A program made the position numbers and the translations under genes. The notes beneath the pieces were generated by a model that did not search any database, had not been told where the DNA came from, and saw nothing but the letters and a program-made list of their open reading frames with translations. From an uncultured Caryophanales bacterium (lineage in GTDB: Bacteria; Bacillota_I; Bacilli_A; RFN20; CAG-826), in assembly GCA_946612115.1 (NCBI GenBank), contig CAMOEI010000003.1, forward strand, positions 1 through 64,000: a stretch of DNA of 64,000 nucleotides, given 5' to 3'. Each line of letters begins with the position of its first letter. Positions within the stretch are counted from its first letter, which is position 1. This document shows positions 27,144 to 35,328 of this stretch, one piece after another.

Positions 27144-27584
27144 ATGAAAAAAGCAACTAAAATTCTCTATATCGCCGGCGGAGCTGTTGGAATCGTTTGG
27201 GCAGTATGTTTCTTAATCAGCGCCATCATGATGTTTGTTGTAGGTGGAGTTGGAGTAGGACACGAAGCCGAAATTATTCAATACATCAATGAAAATTATC
27301 CAGAAATCGCTGGTAAATTCACCCCAGAAATGATTGAAGCGTTCTTCGCTGTAGCCTTTACTATTGGAGCAGTACTTATTGTCTTTACAGTTTGTGCAGT
27401 TGCAAGTGGTGTTTTATCATTCATTGGAAACAAAAAACAAAATAGAGTCTTAGCAATTCTTAATATTGTCTTTGGCGTTCTAGGTGTTACCATTGTTCCA
27501 ATCGTTGCAGGAGTATTTAATCTTATTGTCTTAGGACAAGAAGATGAAAATAAACAAATAGAAGAAAAGAAGGAGGAAAAATAA
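27144..27584 (+). CDS. Tandem paralogous membrane protein 1
   Basis: A 146-residue membrane protein with three or four hydrophobic segments, the first of three tandem relatives. It shares the opening MKKATKILYIAGG and the closing block ILNIVFGVLGVTIVPIVAG with the next two genes, and has a short charged tail rich in E and K. The ORF could start at a non-ATG codon upstream, but GGAGG points to 27144. The DUF4064-type layout is similar, though I cannot confirm the family. Function unknown. Confidence 0.65.
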   Translation: MKKATKILYIAGGAVGIVWAVCFLISAIMMFVVGGVGVGHEAEIIQYINENYPEIAGKFTPEMIEAFFAVAFTIGAVLIVFTVCAVASGVLSFIGNKKQNRVLAILNIVFGVLGVTIVPIVAGVFNLIVLGQEDENKQIEEKKEEK

Positions 27585-27586
27585 AC

Positions 27587-27988
27587 ATGAGAAAAGCTTC
27601 ACAAATTCTTTATTTAGTTGGTGGTATCATCGCCATCGTTTGTGCTGTCGCATTCGTCATCGTTGGTGGAGTTTACGTTGGCATCGGTGCAGCTGGTGCA
27701 GCTAACAAAGACTTAGTCATTGAGTACATCAAACAAACTCAACCAGGTATTGAAATCACCGAAGAACTCGTCATTGCTACTTGTGCAACCTTAATCGCCA
27801 CTGGTGTTTGGTTCTTAATTGAAGTTCCATTTGCAGCTCTCAGTGCAGTTTTTGCATTCAAAGCTCGTAAAGAAGGAACCAAAAAGCTCGCTATTCTCAA
27901 CATCGTCTTTGGTGTTCTAGGCATTACTATTGTTCCAGTCGTTGGTGCGATCTTCAACCTTATTGCTAACAGTCAAGAAGGTCAATAA
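27587..27988 (+). CDS. Tandem paralogous membrane protein 2
   Basis: A 133-residue membrane protein that starts 2 nt after its upstream relative, with AGGAGG just inside the preceding gene. It shares the pattern MRKASQILYLVGGIIAIV and ILNIVFGVLGITIVPVVG. Codon choice here is richer in C-ending codons than in the neighbours, as in strongly expressed genes. The stop overlaps the next start (TAATG). Confidence 0.65.
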   Translation: MRKASQILYLVGGIIAIVCAVAFVIVGGVYVGIGAAGAANKDLVIEYIKQTQPGIEITEELVIATCATLIATGVWFLIEVPFAALSAVFAFKARKEGTKKLAILNIVFGVLGITIVPVVGAIFNLIANSQEGQ

Positions 27989-28404
27989 TGAGAAAAGCAA
28001 CGAAGATCTTATATTTGGTTGGCGGTATCATCGCCATCGTTTTAGCGGCAGTTAATTTATTTTCTGGTGTTACTTCAGTGGTTCTTGGTTCCGTTGGACT
28101 ATCAAATAGATGGTTAGTAGCAAAGCTACTGGGTAAACCAGAAGCCGAACTAACCAACATTATAATTGTCAGTTATTGTTCAAGAATGATCGCAAAAGGA
28201 TCATGGCAGATCATTGAAATTCCACTTTGTGTTTTATCTTCTATCTTTGCGTTTAAAGCTAGAGAAGACGGAAATAAAAATAACGCAGTGCTTAACATCG
28301 TCTTTGGTGTTTTATCAGGATCGATCGCTAACGCTGTTGGAGGAATCTTCAACCTCATAATAAACAATATCGAAAATAACGATAAAGTCGTCTCAGATCA
28401 ATAA
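27988..28404 (+). CDS. Tandem paralogous membrane protein 3
   Basis: A 138-residue membrane protein, last of the three. It keeps MRKATKILYLVGGIIAIV and VLNIVFGVLSGSIANAVGG, but is more diverged in the middle loop. Translational coupling to copy 2 is expected from the one-base overlap. A terminator follows the stop. Confidence 0.63.
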   Translation: MRKATKILYLVGGIIAIVLAAVNLFSGVTSVVLGSVGLSNRWLVAKLLGKPEAELTNIIIVSYCSRMIAKGSWQIIEIPLCVLSSIFAFKAREDGNKNNAVLNIVFGVLSGSIANAVGGIFNLIINNIENNDKVVSDQ

Positions 28405-28425
28405 TAAGATTCTTAGTTAATAAAT

Positions 28426-28453
28426 ACTCATCCATTAAGGGTGAGTTTTTATT
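28426..28453 (+). terminator. Rho-independent terminator
   Basis: ACTCATCC (28426-28433) pairs with GGGTGAGT (28439-28446, one G-T pair), followed by TTTTATT. Confidence 0.75.
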
Positions 28454-28477
28454 ATCTTTAAAAAGTATTTAAATAAG

Positions 28478-28486
28478 TGCTATACT
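28478..28486 (+). promoter_or_regulatory. Extended -10 element of the lipid operon
   Basis: TGCTATACT is an extended -10 box, 10 nt before the ATG at 28497 and with no Shine-Dalgarno site. It is the only promoter-like site seen before the 11-gene run. Confidence 0.5.
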
Positions 28487-28496
28487 CTTACTTATC

Positions 28497-30404
28497 ATGA
28501 AATACACAAACATTCATGGATTTAATTCATTAAACAAATACGTTAACTTTAGATTAGATAACTTCTCAAAAAAAGAGGTCAGTTTTAAGACCTTATTTGA
28601 TGAGATGTTTTTTGAAGATAACAATATCTTCTATGAATCTAGTAATGGCTATAAGATTGACAAAGTCACTTATTTAGAAAGTAAAAAACATGTTGAGGCT
28701 TTATCTAGCTCTATTAGTTATCTATTAAAAGAATTCCCATATAACTCAATTATTGGAATCTATTTAGATAATGACCTTGAATGGTTAGAAACTTTCTGGG
28801 CAATTTTAAGAAGTGGGTTTAGGCCATTACTTCTTAACAAAAGACTAAGCCTAGAAGCCTTAAATAAAACTCTTAGAGATGTTAAAGCATCCGCGGTTAT
28901 TTCCATTAATGAAAAGTTTGATGTTCCTACTTTTTATATCGATGCGATTAAAGTGAACACAAAGACTAAAGAGGTTGGTGAATTCGGAAGTGAAATCCTT
29001 TTCATGAGTAGTGGAACAACTTCTAACATCAAAATCTGCGCTTATGATGCGGAGAGTCTCACTAATATTATTAAGCAGTCTCATCAAATCATCTTGTCTA
29101 ATCCGTTAGTGAAAAAGCATTATGATGGAGAACTAAAATTATTAACGATCTTACCTTTTTATCACATCTTTGGATTTGTGGCGATTTATACATGGTTCTG
29201 CTTTTTTGGTCGAACACTTGTGGAGATTAAATCTTTATCTCCTGATGTGATTAAATACACGATTTCTAGACATAAAGTGACACATATTTTCTCCGTTCCT
29301 TTACTTTGGCAAAAAGCCTATGACACAGCGATTAAGACCATTAAAGGAGAAGGAGAAAAAACCTATAAAAAGTTCTTAAAAGGCTTAAAAATTAAAAAAT
29401 TCCTCGGCAATTCTCCATTAGGAAACTTATTTTCCAAAGTTGCCTTCAAAGAAGTTAGAGAAAAAATGTTTGGAGATTCAATTAACTTTCTTATCTCTGG
29501 AGGAGCGTTTATCTCCTCAGATGTCTTAGAGTTTTTTAATGCGATTGGTTATCACATGTCTAATGGATATGGGACTACTGAAATCGGTATTACCTCTGTG
29601 GAATTATCAAACAAATACAATCTACTAATTGGAGGGTCTATTGGCAAGCCTCTTACTGGAGTTAACTACTCTATTAATGAGAAAAGTGAATTATGTGTAT
29701 CCGCAAACTCGATGAGTAAATATCTCATCGTCGATAATAAGATAATTGATGATGTGAAGGGATATAACACTCACGATTTGTTAAAGGAAGTTAATGGTCA
29801 TTATTATTTCACTAGTAGAGAAGATGATTTAATCGTTTCTATCACTGGAGAAAATCTCAATCCATATCTCATCGAACAAGCTTTAAAAGTTGACAAGGTT
29901 GACAATGTCTGTTTAATAAATGGAAGAAATGGTGAATTACCAGTTGTCTTACTAGAGGTAAATAAGTACTTAACTAATGAGCAAGTCGAAGAAGTCTTGT
30001 TACAAGTAAAAGAGAAATTAGTGAAAGCAAAGTTACAATCTCAAATTGGTAAATTAGAAGTCATTAAAGGTAATTTACTTACTGGAGATGAATTTAAATT
30101 AAATAGAAAAAGAATCGAAAGCGATTATTATGGAAATCGTTTAAATATTTATCAAAAGGGACAAGAAGAAGTGTCTATTTCTGATGAAATCACTAAAGTG
30201 GTTAAAGACGCTTTTGAAAAAGCACTAAGAAAAGAGATCAAAGACCTTGAAGGAGATTTCTTCCTAGACTTAGGAGGAACTTCTTTAGAGTTCTTCTCTA
30301 TTGTTTCTATTTTATTTAATGAATTTAATATCGATGTTTCTAAAGAAGGGTTAACTGTTAATTCAGTTAATATCGTCAGTGAGGTTATCAAAAAGAAATT
30401 ATGA
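28497..30404 (+). CDS. Acyl-adenylating ligase with C-terminal acyl carrier domain
   Basis: A 635-residue AMP-dependent synthetase. The ATP loop MSSGTTSNIKI lies near residue 170, and MSNGYGTTEIG is the A5 motif. The last 75 residues form an ACP/PCP domain with GDFFLDLGGTSLEFF, whose Ser596 would carry phosphopantetheine. Family members activate a fatty or aryl acid as acyl-AMP and load it onto their own carrier. It opens a long operon and overlaps the first PlsC gene by 4 nt. It needs a PPTase; the Sfp-type gene at 21854 is the visible candidate. Acid specificity cannot be read by eye. Confidence 0.85.
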   Translation: MKYTNIHGFNSLNKYVNFRLDNFSKKEVSFKTLFDEMFFEDNNIFYESSNGYKIDKVTYLESKKHVEALSSSISYLLKEFPYNSIIGIYLDNDLEWLETFWAILRSGFRPLLLNKRLSLEALNKTLRDVKASAVISINEKFDVPTFYIDAIKVNTKTKEVGEFGSEILFMSSGTTSNIKICAYDAESLTNIIKQSHQIILSNPLVKKHYDGELKLLTILPFYHIFGFVAIYTWFCFFGRTLVEIKSLSPDVIKYTISRHKVTHIFSVPLLWQKAYDTAIKTIKGEGEKTYKKFLKGLKIKKFLGNSPLGNLFSKVAFKEVREKMFGDSINFLISGGAFISSDVLEFFNAIGYHMSNGYGTTEIGITSVELSNKYNLLIGGSIGKPLTGVNYSINEKSELCVSANSMSKYLIVDNKIIDDVKGYNTHDLLKEVNGHYYFTSREDDLIVSITGENLNPYLIEQALKVDKVDNVCLINGRNGELPVVLLEVNKYLTNEQVEEVLLQVKEKLVKAKLQSQIGKLEVIKGNLLTGDEFKLNRKRIESDYYGNRLNIYQKGQEEVSISDEITKVVKDAFEKALRKEIKDLEGDFFLDLGGTSLEFFSIVSILFNEFNIDVSKEGLTVNSVNIVSEVIKKKL

Positions 30405-31033
30405 TTAAATTCATGAACGCTTTTGTTAAGATCACTGGATGGCTTCCTTACGCCTTAGTTTTTAGAACTAGATATATCTATGAAGATAAAAAAGTACAGT
30501 CTAGAAAACTTAAAGGTAGCGCAATAATTATTTCTAATCACACTTCAGTGTGGGATTACGCGCAATACATTATGGCGTTCTTTTTTAGAACCTTAAGAGT
30601 TTTAGCAGCGGAAATCCTCTATACAAAACCTGTTTTACCTTTATTTTTAAAATCAATGGGAGCGGTTTATGTCAATAGAGACACAAGAGACTTCTCCTTT
30701 ATTGATAAAAGCAATAAAATCTTATCTAAAGGTGGAATAATCCTTTCTTTCCCTGAAAGTCGAATTCCATTAAAAGATGAAGCAACTCCATTAGAGTTTA
30801 AACCAAGTATCGCTTATCTAGCGTTACTATCAAAAGCAAAAGTCATTCCTACTTACACAAACGGGGAATACTTTTCTTGGTCTCGCTCAGTAGTGGTTAT
30901 TGGTAAACCAATCGATGTAAATGACATCATCGATGTTAATCTAAGCGAAGAAGAAAACATCAATCGCATCAATGAAGTCTTTAGAAATAGAGTGATTGAA
31001 CTAAGAGGTCTATATGAAAAAGAAAAGAAGTAG
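30401..31033 (+). CDS. PlsC-like lysophospholipid acyltransferase 1
   Basis: A 210-residue LPLAT-family protein. The catalytic H(x4)D motif is NHTSVWD, with H47 and D52, and FPESR replaces the usual FPEG of motif III. An N-terminal hydrophobic patch associates it with the membrane. It sits directly after the ligase-ACP fusion, so the acyl-ACP made there is a likely donor, as in Aas-type acylation of lysolipids. Overlaps the neighbours by 4 and 20 nt. Confidence 0.82.
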   Translation: MIKFMNAFVKITGWLPYALVFRTRYIYEDKKVQSRKLKGSAIIISNHTSVWDYAQYIMAFFFRTLRVLAAEILYTKPVLPLFLKSMGAVYVNRDTRDFSFIDKSNKILSKGGIILSFPESRIPLKDEATPLEFKPSIAYLALLSKAKVIPTYTNGEYFSWSRSVVVIGKPIDVNDIIDVNLSEEENINRINEVFRNRVIELRGLYEKEKK

Positions 31034-31667
31034 AACTTTATCTTTCAAGTATCTCCTATTTGATTTAATTAGGATCTCAGCGATTCCTGGATATCTATTT
31101 TTTAGGCCAAAAAGAAGATATGTTTCTGAATCCGCTAAAAAGAAGATTAAGGGTGGAGCGTTAATCATCTCAAATCACATCACATTATTCGATCCGATGT
31201 ATCTGATGTTATTAATCCCTTCTAGAAGAATTCACTTTGTTGCGATGAGTGATTTATTCGGAAGCAAATTCAGAAGATGGATGTTTAAAAACGCATTCCA
31301 ATGTATTGAAATAAATCGAGAAAACTTCTCTCTTAACTCATTTAAAGAAATCGTTAGAAATTTAGATGAAGGAAAATGCGTTGGAATGTTCCCTGAAGGA
31401 AAAGTTAACGAACAAAAAGAAGGTTTCCAAGCCTTTAAATCAGGGATGGTTATGATGGCGTTAAAAAGTAAATCTCCAATCATTCCAGTCTACTTAAAAA
31501 GAAGGAAGCATTGGTATTCTAGATTAGAGGCGGTATTTGGAGAACCGGTCGATATCACTAACTACATTAAAGATGACAAAATCACTATGGCGGACATTAA
31601 TTCCGCTAGTAAGTTTTTAGAAGAACAAGAAGAAAAATTGAAACTCATTGTTGAAGGAGAAAAATAA
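31014..31667 (+). CDS. PlsC-like lysophospholipid acyltransferase 2
   Basis: A 217-residue 1-acylglycerol-3-phosphate acyltransferase-type protein. NHITLFD supplies H55 and D60, and MFPEGKVNEQK is a standard motif III. It is more canonical than its neighbour. It starts inside the preceding gene and ends 2 nt before the second ligase, forming a second PlsC-ligase-ACP set. Which acyl position or headgroup it uses is unknown. Confidence 0.84.
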   Translation: MKKKRSRTLSFKYLLFDLIRISAIPGYLFFRPKRRYVSESAKKKIKGGALIISNHITLFDPMYLMLLIPSRRIHFVAMSDLFGSKFRRWMFKNAFQCIEINRENFSLNSFKEIVRNLDEGKCVGMFPEGKVNEQKEGFQAFKSGMVMMALKSKSPIIPVYLKRRKHWYSRLEAVFGEPVDITNYIKDDKITMADINSASKFLEEQEEKLKLIVEGEK

Positions 31668-31669
31668 AT

Positions 31670-33196
31670 ATGAAATTTGAAAATTCACGTCAATTCTTCG
31701 CTAAATATTGCGATCCTAAAGAATTTAAACGAATTATTGAAAAGGACACAGTGGTCCAAATGTGGGAGAGCTGCCGAAGAGAATTTAAAGATCTTCCAGC
31801 AATTATTGATAATGGAGTTACCCACACTTATTCAGAATTAGATGAAGATATTTCTTATTATCGAAGTATCTATAAAAATGCCGGATTAGTTAAAGGGGCT
31901 AGAGTAGGAGTTTTTGCAAGAAATTCCTATGACCTCATTAAGGCTTATCTAGCGGGTGTGACATATGGCTTATGTGTTGCGATTCTTCCTGCTCACTTAG
32001 ATGAGAAAACTCTTTTTGGTGTTTCTAAAATGTTTAATTTAAGAGGTATTTGTTACTCTAACGAATTTGAAGAAAAAGTCGCTTTCTCTAAAAAGGCTAA
32101 TCCAACCTTAAAGTTCTTCAAAATCGAAGATAAAGGAACCTCTAAAGTGGAGATGGCCACTGATCTTACTAAAAACGATTCCTGTGTCATTATGTTTACG
32201 GGAGGCACAACCGGAAGAAGTAAGGGAGCCTTACTCTCTAATGGAGCGATCATGCAAGGAACAGTGAATGGTTGCTATGGCTGCTACAACATCTTTAATC
32301 AAAGATATTTGTTGATTCTACCTTTAAGCCACGTCTTTGGTTTAGTGAGAAATTTAATGACTGCTTTATATACTGGCAGTACTTTATATATCTGTAGAAA
32401 TAACAAAGACATGTTTAAAGATATCGCGATATTTAAACCAACTATTTTAGTTTTAGTTCCTGCAGTTGCGGAGATGGCCTTAAACCTTTCAAGACAATTT
32501 AATAGAAACATGTTAGGTGAAGACCTTAAATATGTTATTTGTGGAGCGGCTAAAGTTGCCCCTTACTTAATTAGTGAATATAAAAAGCTAGGCATTAATT
32601 TACTTGCTGGGTACGGCTTAACCGAATCCGCGAACTTAGTAAGTGGTAATCCAGAAAGTTTAAAGAAACCTGATTCAGTTGGTTATCCTTATCCAAATCA
32701 AGAGTTCCAAATCGTTGATAATGAGCTCTGGATTAAAGGTGCGAATATGATGGATGGATATGTTGGTCTACCAGAAGAAAATGAAATCGCTTATGAAGAT
32801 GGCTGGTTTAAAACTGGTGATTTAGTGAGATTTGATGAAGATGGCTTCCTATATATCACTGGTAGATGTAAAGAAATCATTGTCCTCAGTAGCGGAGAAA
32901 ACGTCTCTCCTGCAGAAGTTGAAGTATTCTTCAACGCTTTACCATATGTCCAAGATAGTCAATTATTTGAAGATGTTGACGATAATGGACAACATTTCCT
33001 CGCTTTAGAAGTTGTTCCTAGAATGAGTGAACTTTCTAAAGTAGAGGCTAAAGATAAAAAGGCCTTCTTAATGGAAGAACTTAACAAAGTTAATGAATCT
33101 TTACCTCCTTTTGAAAAGGCTAGTAGAATCGTCATCCGTGAAACCGATTTTGAAAGAACTCCAGCGATGAAGATAAAGAGGTATCAAAAATGCTAA
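31670..33196 (+). CDS. Acyl-CoA/acyl-ACP synthetase (AMP-dependent ligase)
   Basis: A 508-residue stand-alone ligase. FTGGTTGRSKGALLSNG (from about residue 176) is the ATP loop, GYGLTESANLV the A5 motif, and GWFKTGDLVRFDEDGFLYITGRCKEII the A7/A8 hinge. The catalytic C-terminal lysine is in AMKIKR (K501 or K503). No carrier domain is fused; instead a separate ACP gene overlaps its end by 7 nt, so the product is probably acyl-ACP. Part of the second ligase-acyltransferase-ACP set. Confidence 0.85.
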   Translation: MKFENSRQFFAKYCDPKEFKRIIEKDTVVQMWESCRREFKDLPAIIDNGVTHTYSELDEDISYYRSIYKNAGLVKGARVGVFARNSYDLIKAYLAGVTYGLCVAILPAHLDEKTLFGVSKMFNLRGICYSNEFEEKVAFSKKANPTLKFFKIEDKGTSKVEMATDLTKNDSCVIMFTGGTTGRSKGALLSNGAIMQGTVNGCYGCYNIFNQRYLLILPLSHVFGLVRNLMTALYTGSTLYICRNNKDMFKDIAIFKPTILVLVPAVAEMALNLSRQFNRNMLGEDLKYVICGAAKVAPYLISEYKKLGINLLAGYGLTESANLVSGNPESLKKPDSVGYPYPNQEFQIVDNELWIKGANMMDGYVGLPEENEIAYEDGWFKTGDLVRFDEDGFLYITGRCKEIIVLSSGENVSPAEVEVFFNALPYVQDSQLFEDVDDNGQHFLALEVVPRMSELSKVEAKDKKAFLMEELNKVNESLPPFEKASRIVIRETDFERTPAMKIKRYQKC

Positions 33197-33444
33197 GTAG
33201 AGTAGAAGTCTTAAACGGATTAAAAGAAATCCTTATTTCCATGGATCCTTCTAAAGAAAGTGAAATGGATAAGGTTAGTGAATCCACTAGACTCGTGGAA
33301 GATTTAGGTTTAATGTCTATTTCTTTACTTTATATGGTTATTTCCATCGAAGAGAAATTCAATATCGAATTAGGTGATGTTGGAGTCAATGATTTCATCA
33401 CTGTGAAAGATACGATTGATTACATTTTAAAAGTCAGTAAATAA
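33190..33444 (+). CDS. Acyl carrier protein with atypical MSI site
   Basis: An 84-residue four-helix carrier of the ACP family. The usual DSL phosphopantetheine site appears as LGLMSISL, so Asp is replaced by Met42, while Ser43 is kept. The following MVISIEEKFNIEL matches helix II of ACPs. The Asp-to-Met change may alter recognition by AcpS-type or Sfp-type PPTases. It overlaps the ligase gene and is probably loaded by it; it is likely a dedicated carrier rather than the main fatty acid synthase ACP. Confidence 0.83.
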   Translation: MLSRVEVLNGLKEILISMDPSKESEMDKVSESTRLVEDLGLMSISLLYMVISIEEKFNIELGDVGVNDFITVKDTIDYILKVSK

Positions 33445-33448
33445 ATCT

Positions 33449-34378
33449 ATGTATATCGCTTTAATTGTTATTGGTGCTTTCTTAGTTGGTTTTCTAATTT
33501 CTCATTTCGTAGTGATTTACGTTATTTTCACTAGGTTTTATAAAAGAATGAGTTTAAAGAAAATTGAAAAACAGTTAAGAAAAGAACAACCAAAAGAAGT
33601 GATCGACCTAGTGGAGAGTAGTAAAAAAGAACTCCTAGATAAACCTCATGAAGAAATAAATGTGACTTCATTTGATAAATTAAAACTCGTTGGTGATTAT
33701 TTTAATAATCATAGTGATAAAGTAGTCATTATGTTTCACGGGTTTCATGCATCTAGCTATTATAGTTTTGCTTATCAGGCACTTAGTTTCCTTGAAAAAG
33801 GTTATAACGTTCTAATCGTAGACAATAGAGCGAGTAATCGAAGTGAAGGTAAATATTCAACGTACGGCAAATTTGAAAAAGAAGATGTCTTATCTTGGGT
33901 GAACTATTTTAAAGACGATAAAAGTATTAAAGAAATAACTTTATACGGCATCTCTATGGGCGCAAGTGCGATAATGCTCGCTAGTGAAAGATTAAGTCAG
34001 ACAAAAGTTAATCTTTTGATATTAGAAAATGGATATATTTCTCACACCAAAATGGCGGAACATTTCGTTACTAGCTTACATCTTCCTGGATTCTTATTTA
34101 TGGGTCCGGTAAATTTTCTTGCCACTCATTTAGCGAAAGTTAAGAAAAATGAAATTCAAACAGATGTTGTCATGAAATCTAACAAAATCCCCTCGATCTT
34201 TATCATGAATGAGAAAGATAAGGTTGTCACAAAAGAAAATTTCGTTAATAATTATGATACGTGTTCCGTAAGGAAAACCCTCATAAATATTATAGATGCA
34301 CCCCACGCTTGGAGTGCCCCTTATGAAAAGGAACAATTTATAAACAAATTATTTACAGCAATAAAGGAGACAAAATAA
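33449..34378 (+). CDS. Membrane-anchored alpha/beta hydrolase
   Basis: A 309-residue protein with an N-terminal membrane helix (about residues 4-28) and an alpha/beta hydrolase fold. The nucleophile elbow is GISMGA, with the acid in MNEKDKVV and the histidine in DAPHAWS, so the triad looks complete. It resembles lipase-like YqkD/FrsA-type hydrolases. A second copy in the same operon (38359) has Cys in place of Ser. The ATG is 4 nt after the ACP stop, and the end overlaps the DegV gene by one base. Lipid ester hydrolysis is inference from its context. Confidence 0.82.
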   Translation: MYIALIVIGAFLVGFLISHFVVIYVIFTRFYKRMSLKKIEKQLRKEQPKEVIDLVESSKKELLDKPHEEINVTSFDKLKLVGDYFNNHSDKVVIMFHGFHASSYYSFAYQALSFLEKGYNVLIVDNRASNRSEGKYSTYGKFEKEDVLSWVNYFKDDKSIKEITLYGISMGASAIMLASERLSQTKVNLLILENGYISHTKMAEHFVTSLHLPGFLFMGPVNFLATHLAKVKKNEIQTDVVMKSNKIPSIFIMNEKDKVVTKENFVNNYDTCSVRKTLINIIDAPHAWSAPYEKEQFINKLFTAIKETK

Positions 34379-35322
34379 TGCAAAAATTTGTAATTCTCAC
34401 AGATAACAATTCTGACTTATCTGAAAAATTCGCCAAAGAATACGACATTGAAGTCGTTTATGGCCATTACACCACACCTGATGGAAAAGAGCACAAAGCT
34501 TTACTTAGTTGGGAAAGTGATGAACAAAGAGATACTTTCTATAAAGAACTTAAGAAAAATCCAAATGGATACACCACATGTCCTCCAAATGTTGAAGAAT
34601 TCTATGAAGCATTTGAAAAGCATGTCACAAAAGGAGAAGCAATTATTGCTTTAGCAATCTCCACCGCGATAAGCGGATGCTATAACTTCATGACCGGAGC
34701 AAAAGCAAAAATCTTAGAAAAATATCCAGACGCTAAAATTGAACTCGTTGATACTTTAAGATTTGGTCCATCTATCGGACTTATGTGTACTTATGCTTCT
34801 AACTTAAGAAAAGAAGGTAAATCCTTCGAAGAAGTTTATAAGTGGCTTGAAGAACATAAATACAATTTCCATCAAACTGGTTGGATGGATGATTTATCTT
34901 TTGTCGCTAAAAAAGGAAGAATCAATCACGCAGCCGCATTTTTTGGAACATTAATCGGTATTAAACCTTTAGGAGAATTTGACGCAAACGGTTTAACCAC
35001 CGTTATCGGTAAATGTAAAGGTGAAAAAGAAGCTTATGAAGTTCAACTTAGATACTTAGAAGCCTGCATTGAAAACCCACATGATCAAGTAATCTTTATC
35101 GCTACCACAAATAGACACGCTCAAGCTGAAGTCTATAAGAAATTAATCGAAGAAAGAATTGCCCCTAAGGCTGTTTATATTTGTGATGTCTACACTAACT
35201 GTGGTATCAACATTGGTCCAGGCTTAATGGCAGCGTATTATTACGGAAAACCAATCTCAAAAGATTTAGAAAGCGAAAAGAAAACTCTTAACTCAATTAT
35301 TGAAGAAGTTAGAAAGGGCTAA
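34378..35322 (+). CDS. DegV family fatty-acid-binding protein (FakB-like)
   Basis: A 314-residue DegV protein. ILTDNNSDLSEKFAKEYDI is the N-terminal fold entry, and the TCPPNVEEF segment with ALAISTAISGCYN encloses the fatty acid carboxylate, using Thr and Ser residues as in FakB. FakB presents a fatty acid to the kinase FakA, which makes acyl-phosphate for phospholipid synthesis. The kinase gene lies two genes downstream in the same operon, supporting this assignment. One-base overlap with the upstream hydrolase. Confidence 0.87.
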   Translation: MQKFVILTDNNSDLSEKFAKEYDIEVVYGHYTTPDGKEHKALLSWESDEQRDTFYKELKKNPNGYTTCPPNVEEFYEAFEKHVTKGEAIIALAISTAISGCYNFMTGAKAKILEKYPDAKIELVDTLRFGPSIGLMCTYASNLRKEGKSFEEVYKWLEEHKYNFHQTGWMDDLSFVAKKGRINHAAAFFGTLIGIKPLGEFDANGLTTVIGKCKGEKEAYEVQLRYLEACIENPHDQVIFIATTNRHAQAEVYKKLIEERIAPKAVYICDVYTNCGINIGPGLMAAYYYGKPISKDLESEKKTLNSIIEEVRKG

Positions 35323-35328
35323 GATTAT

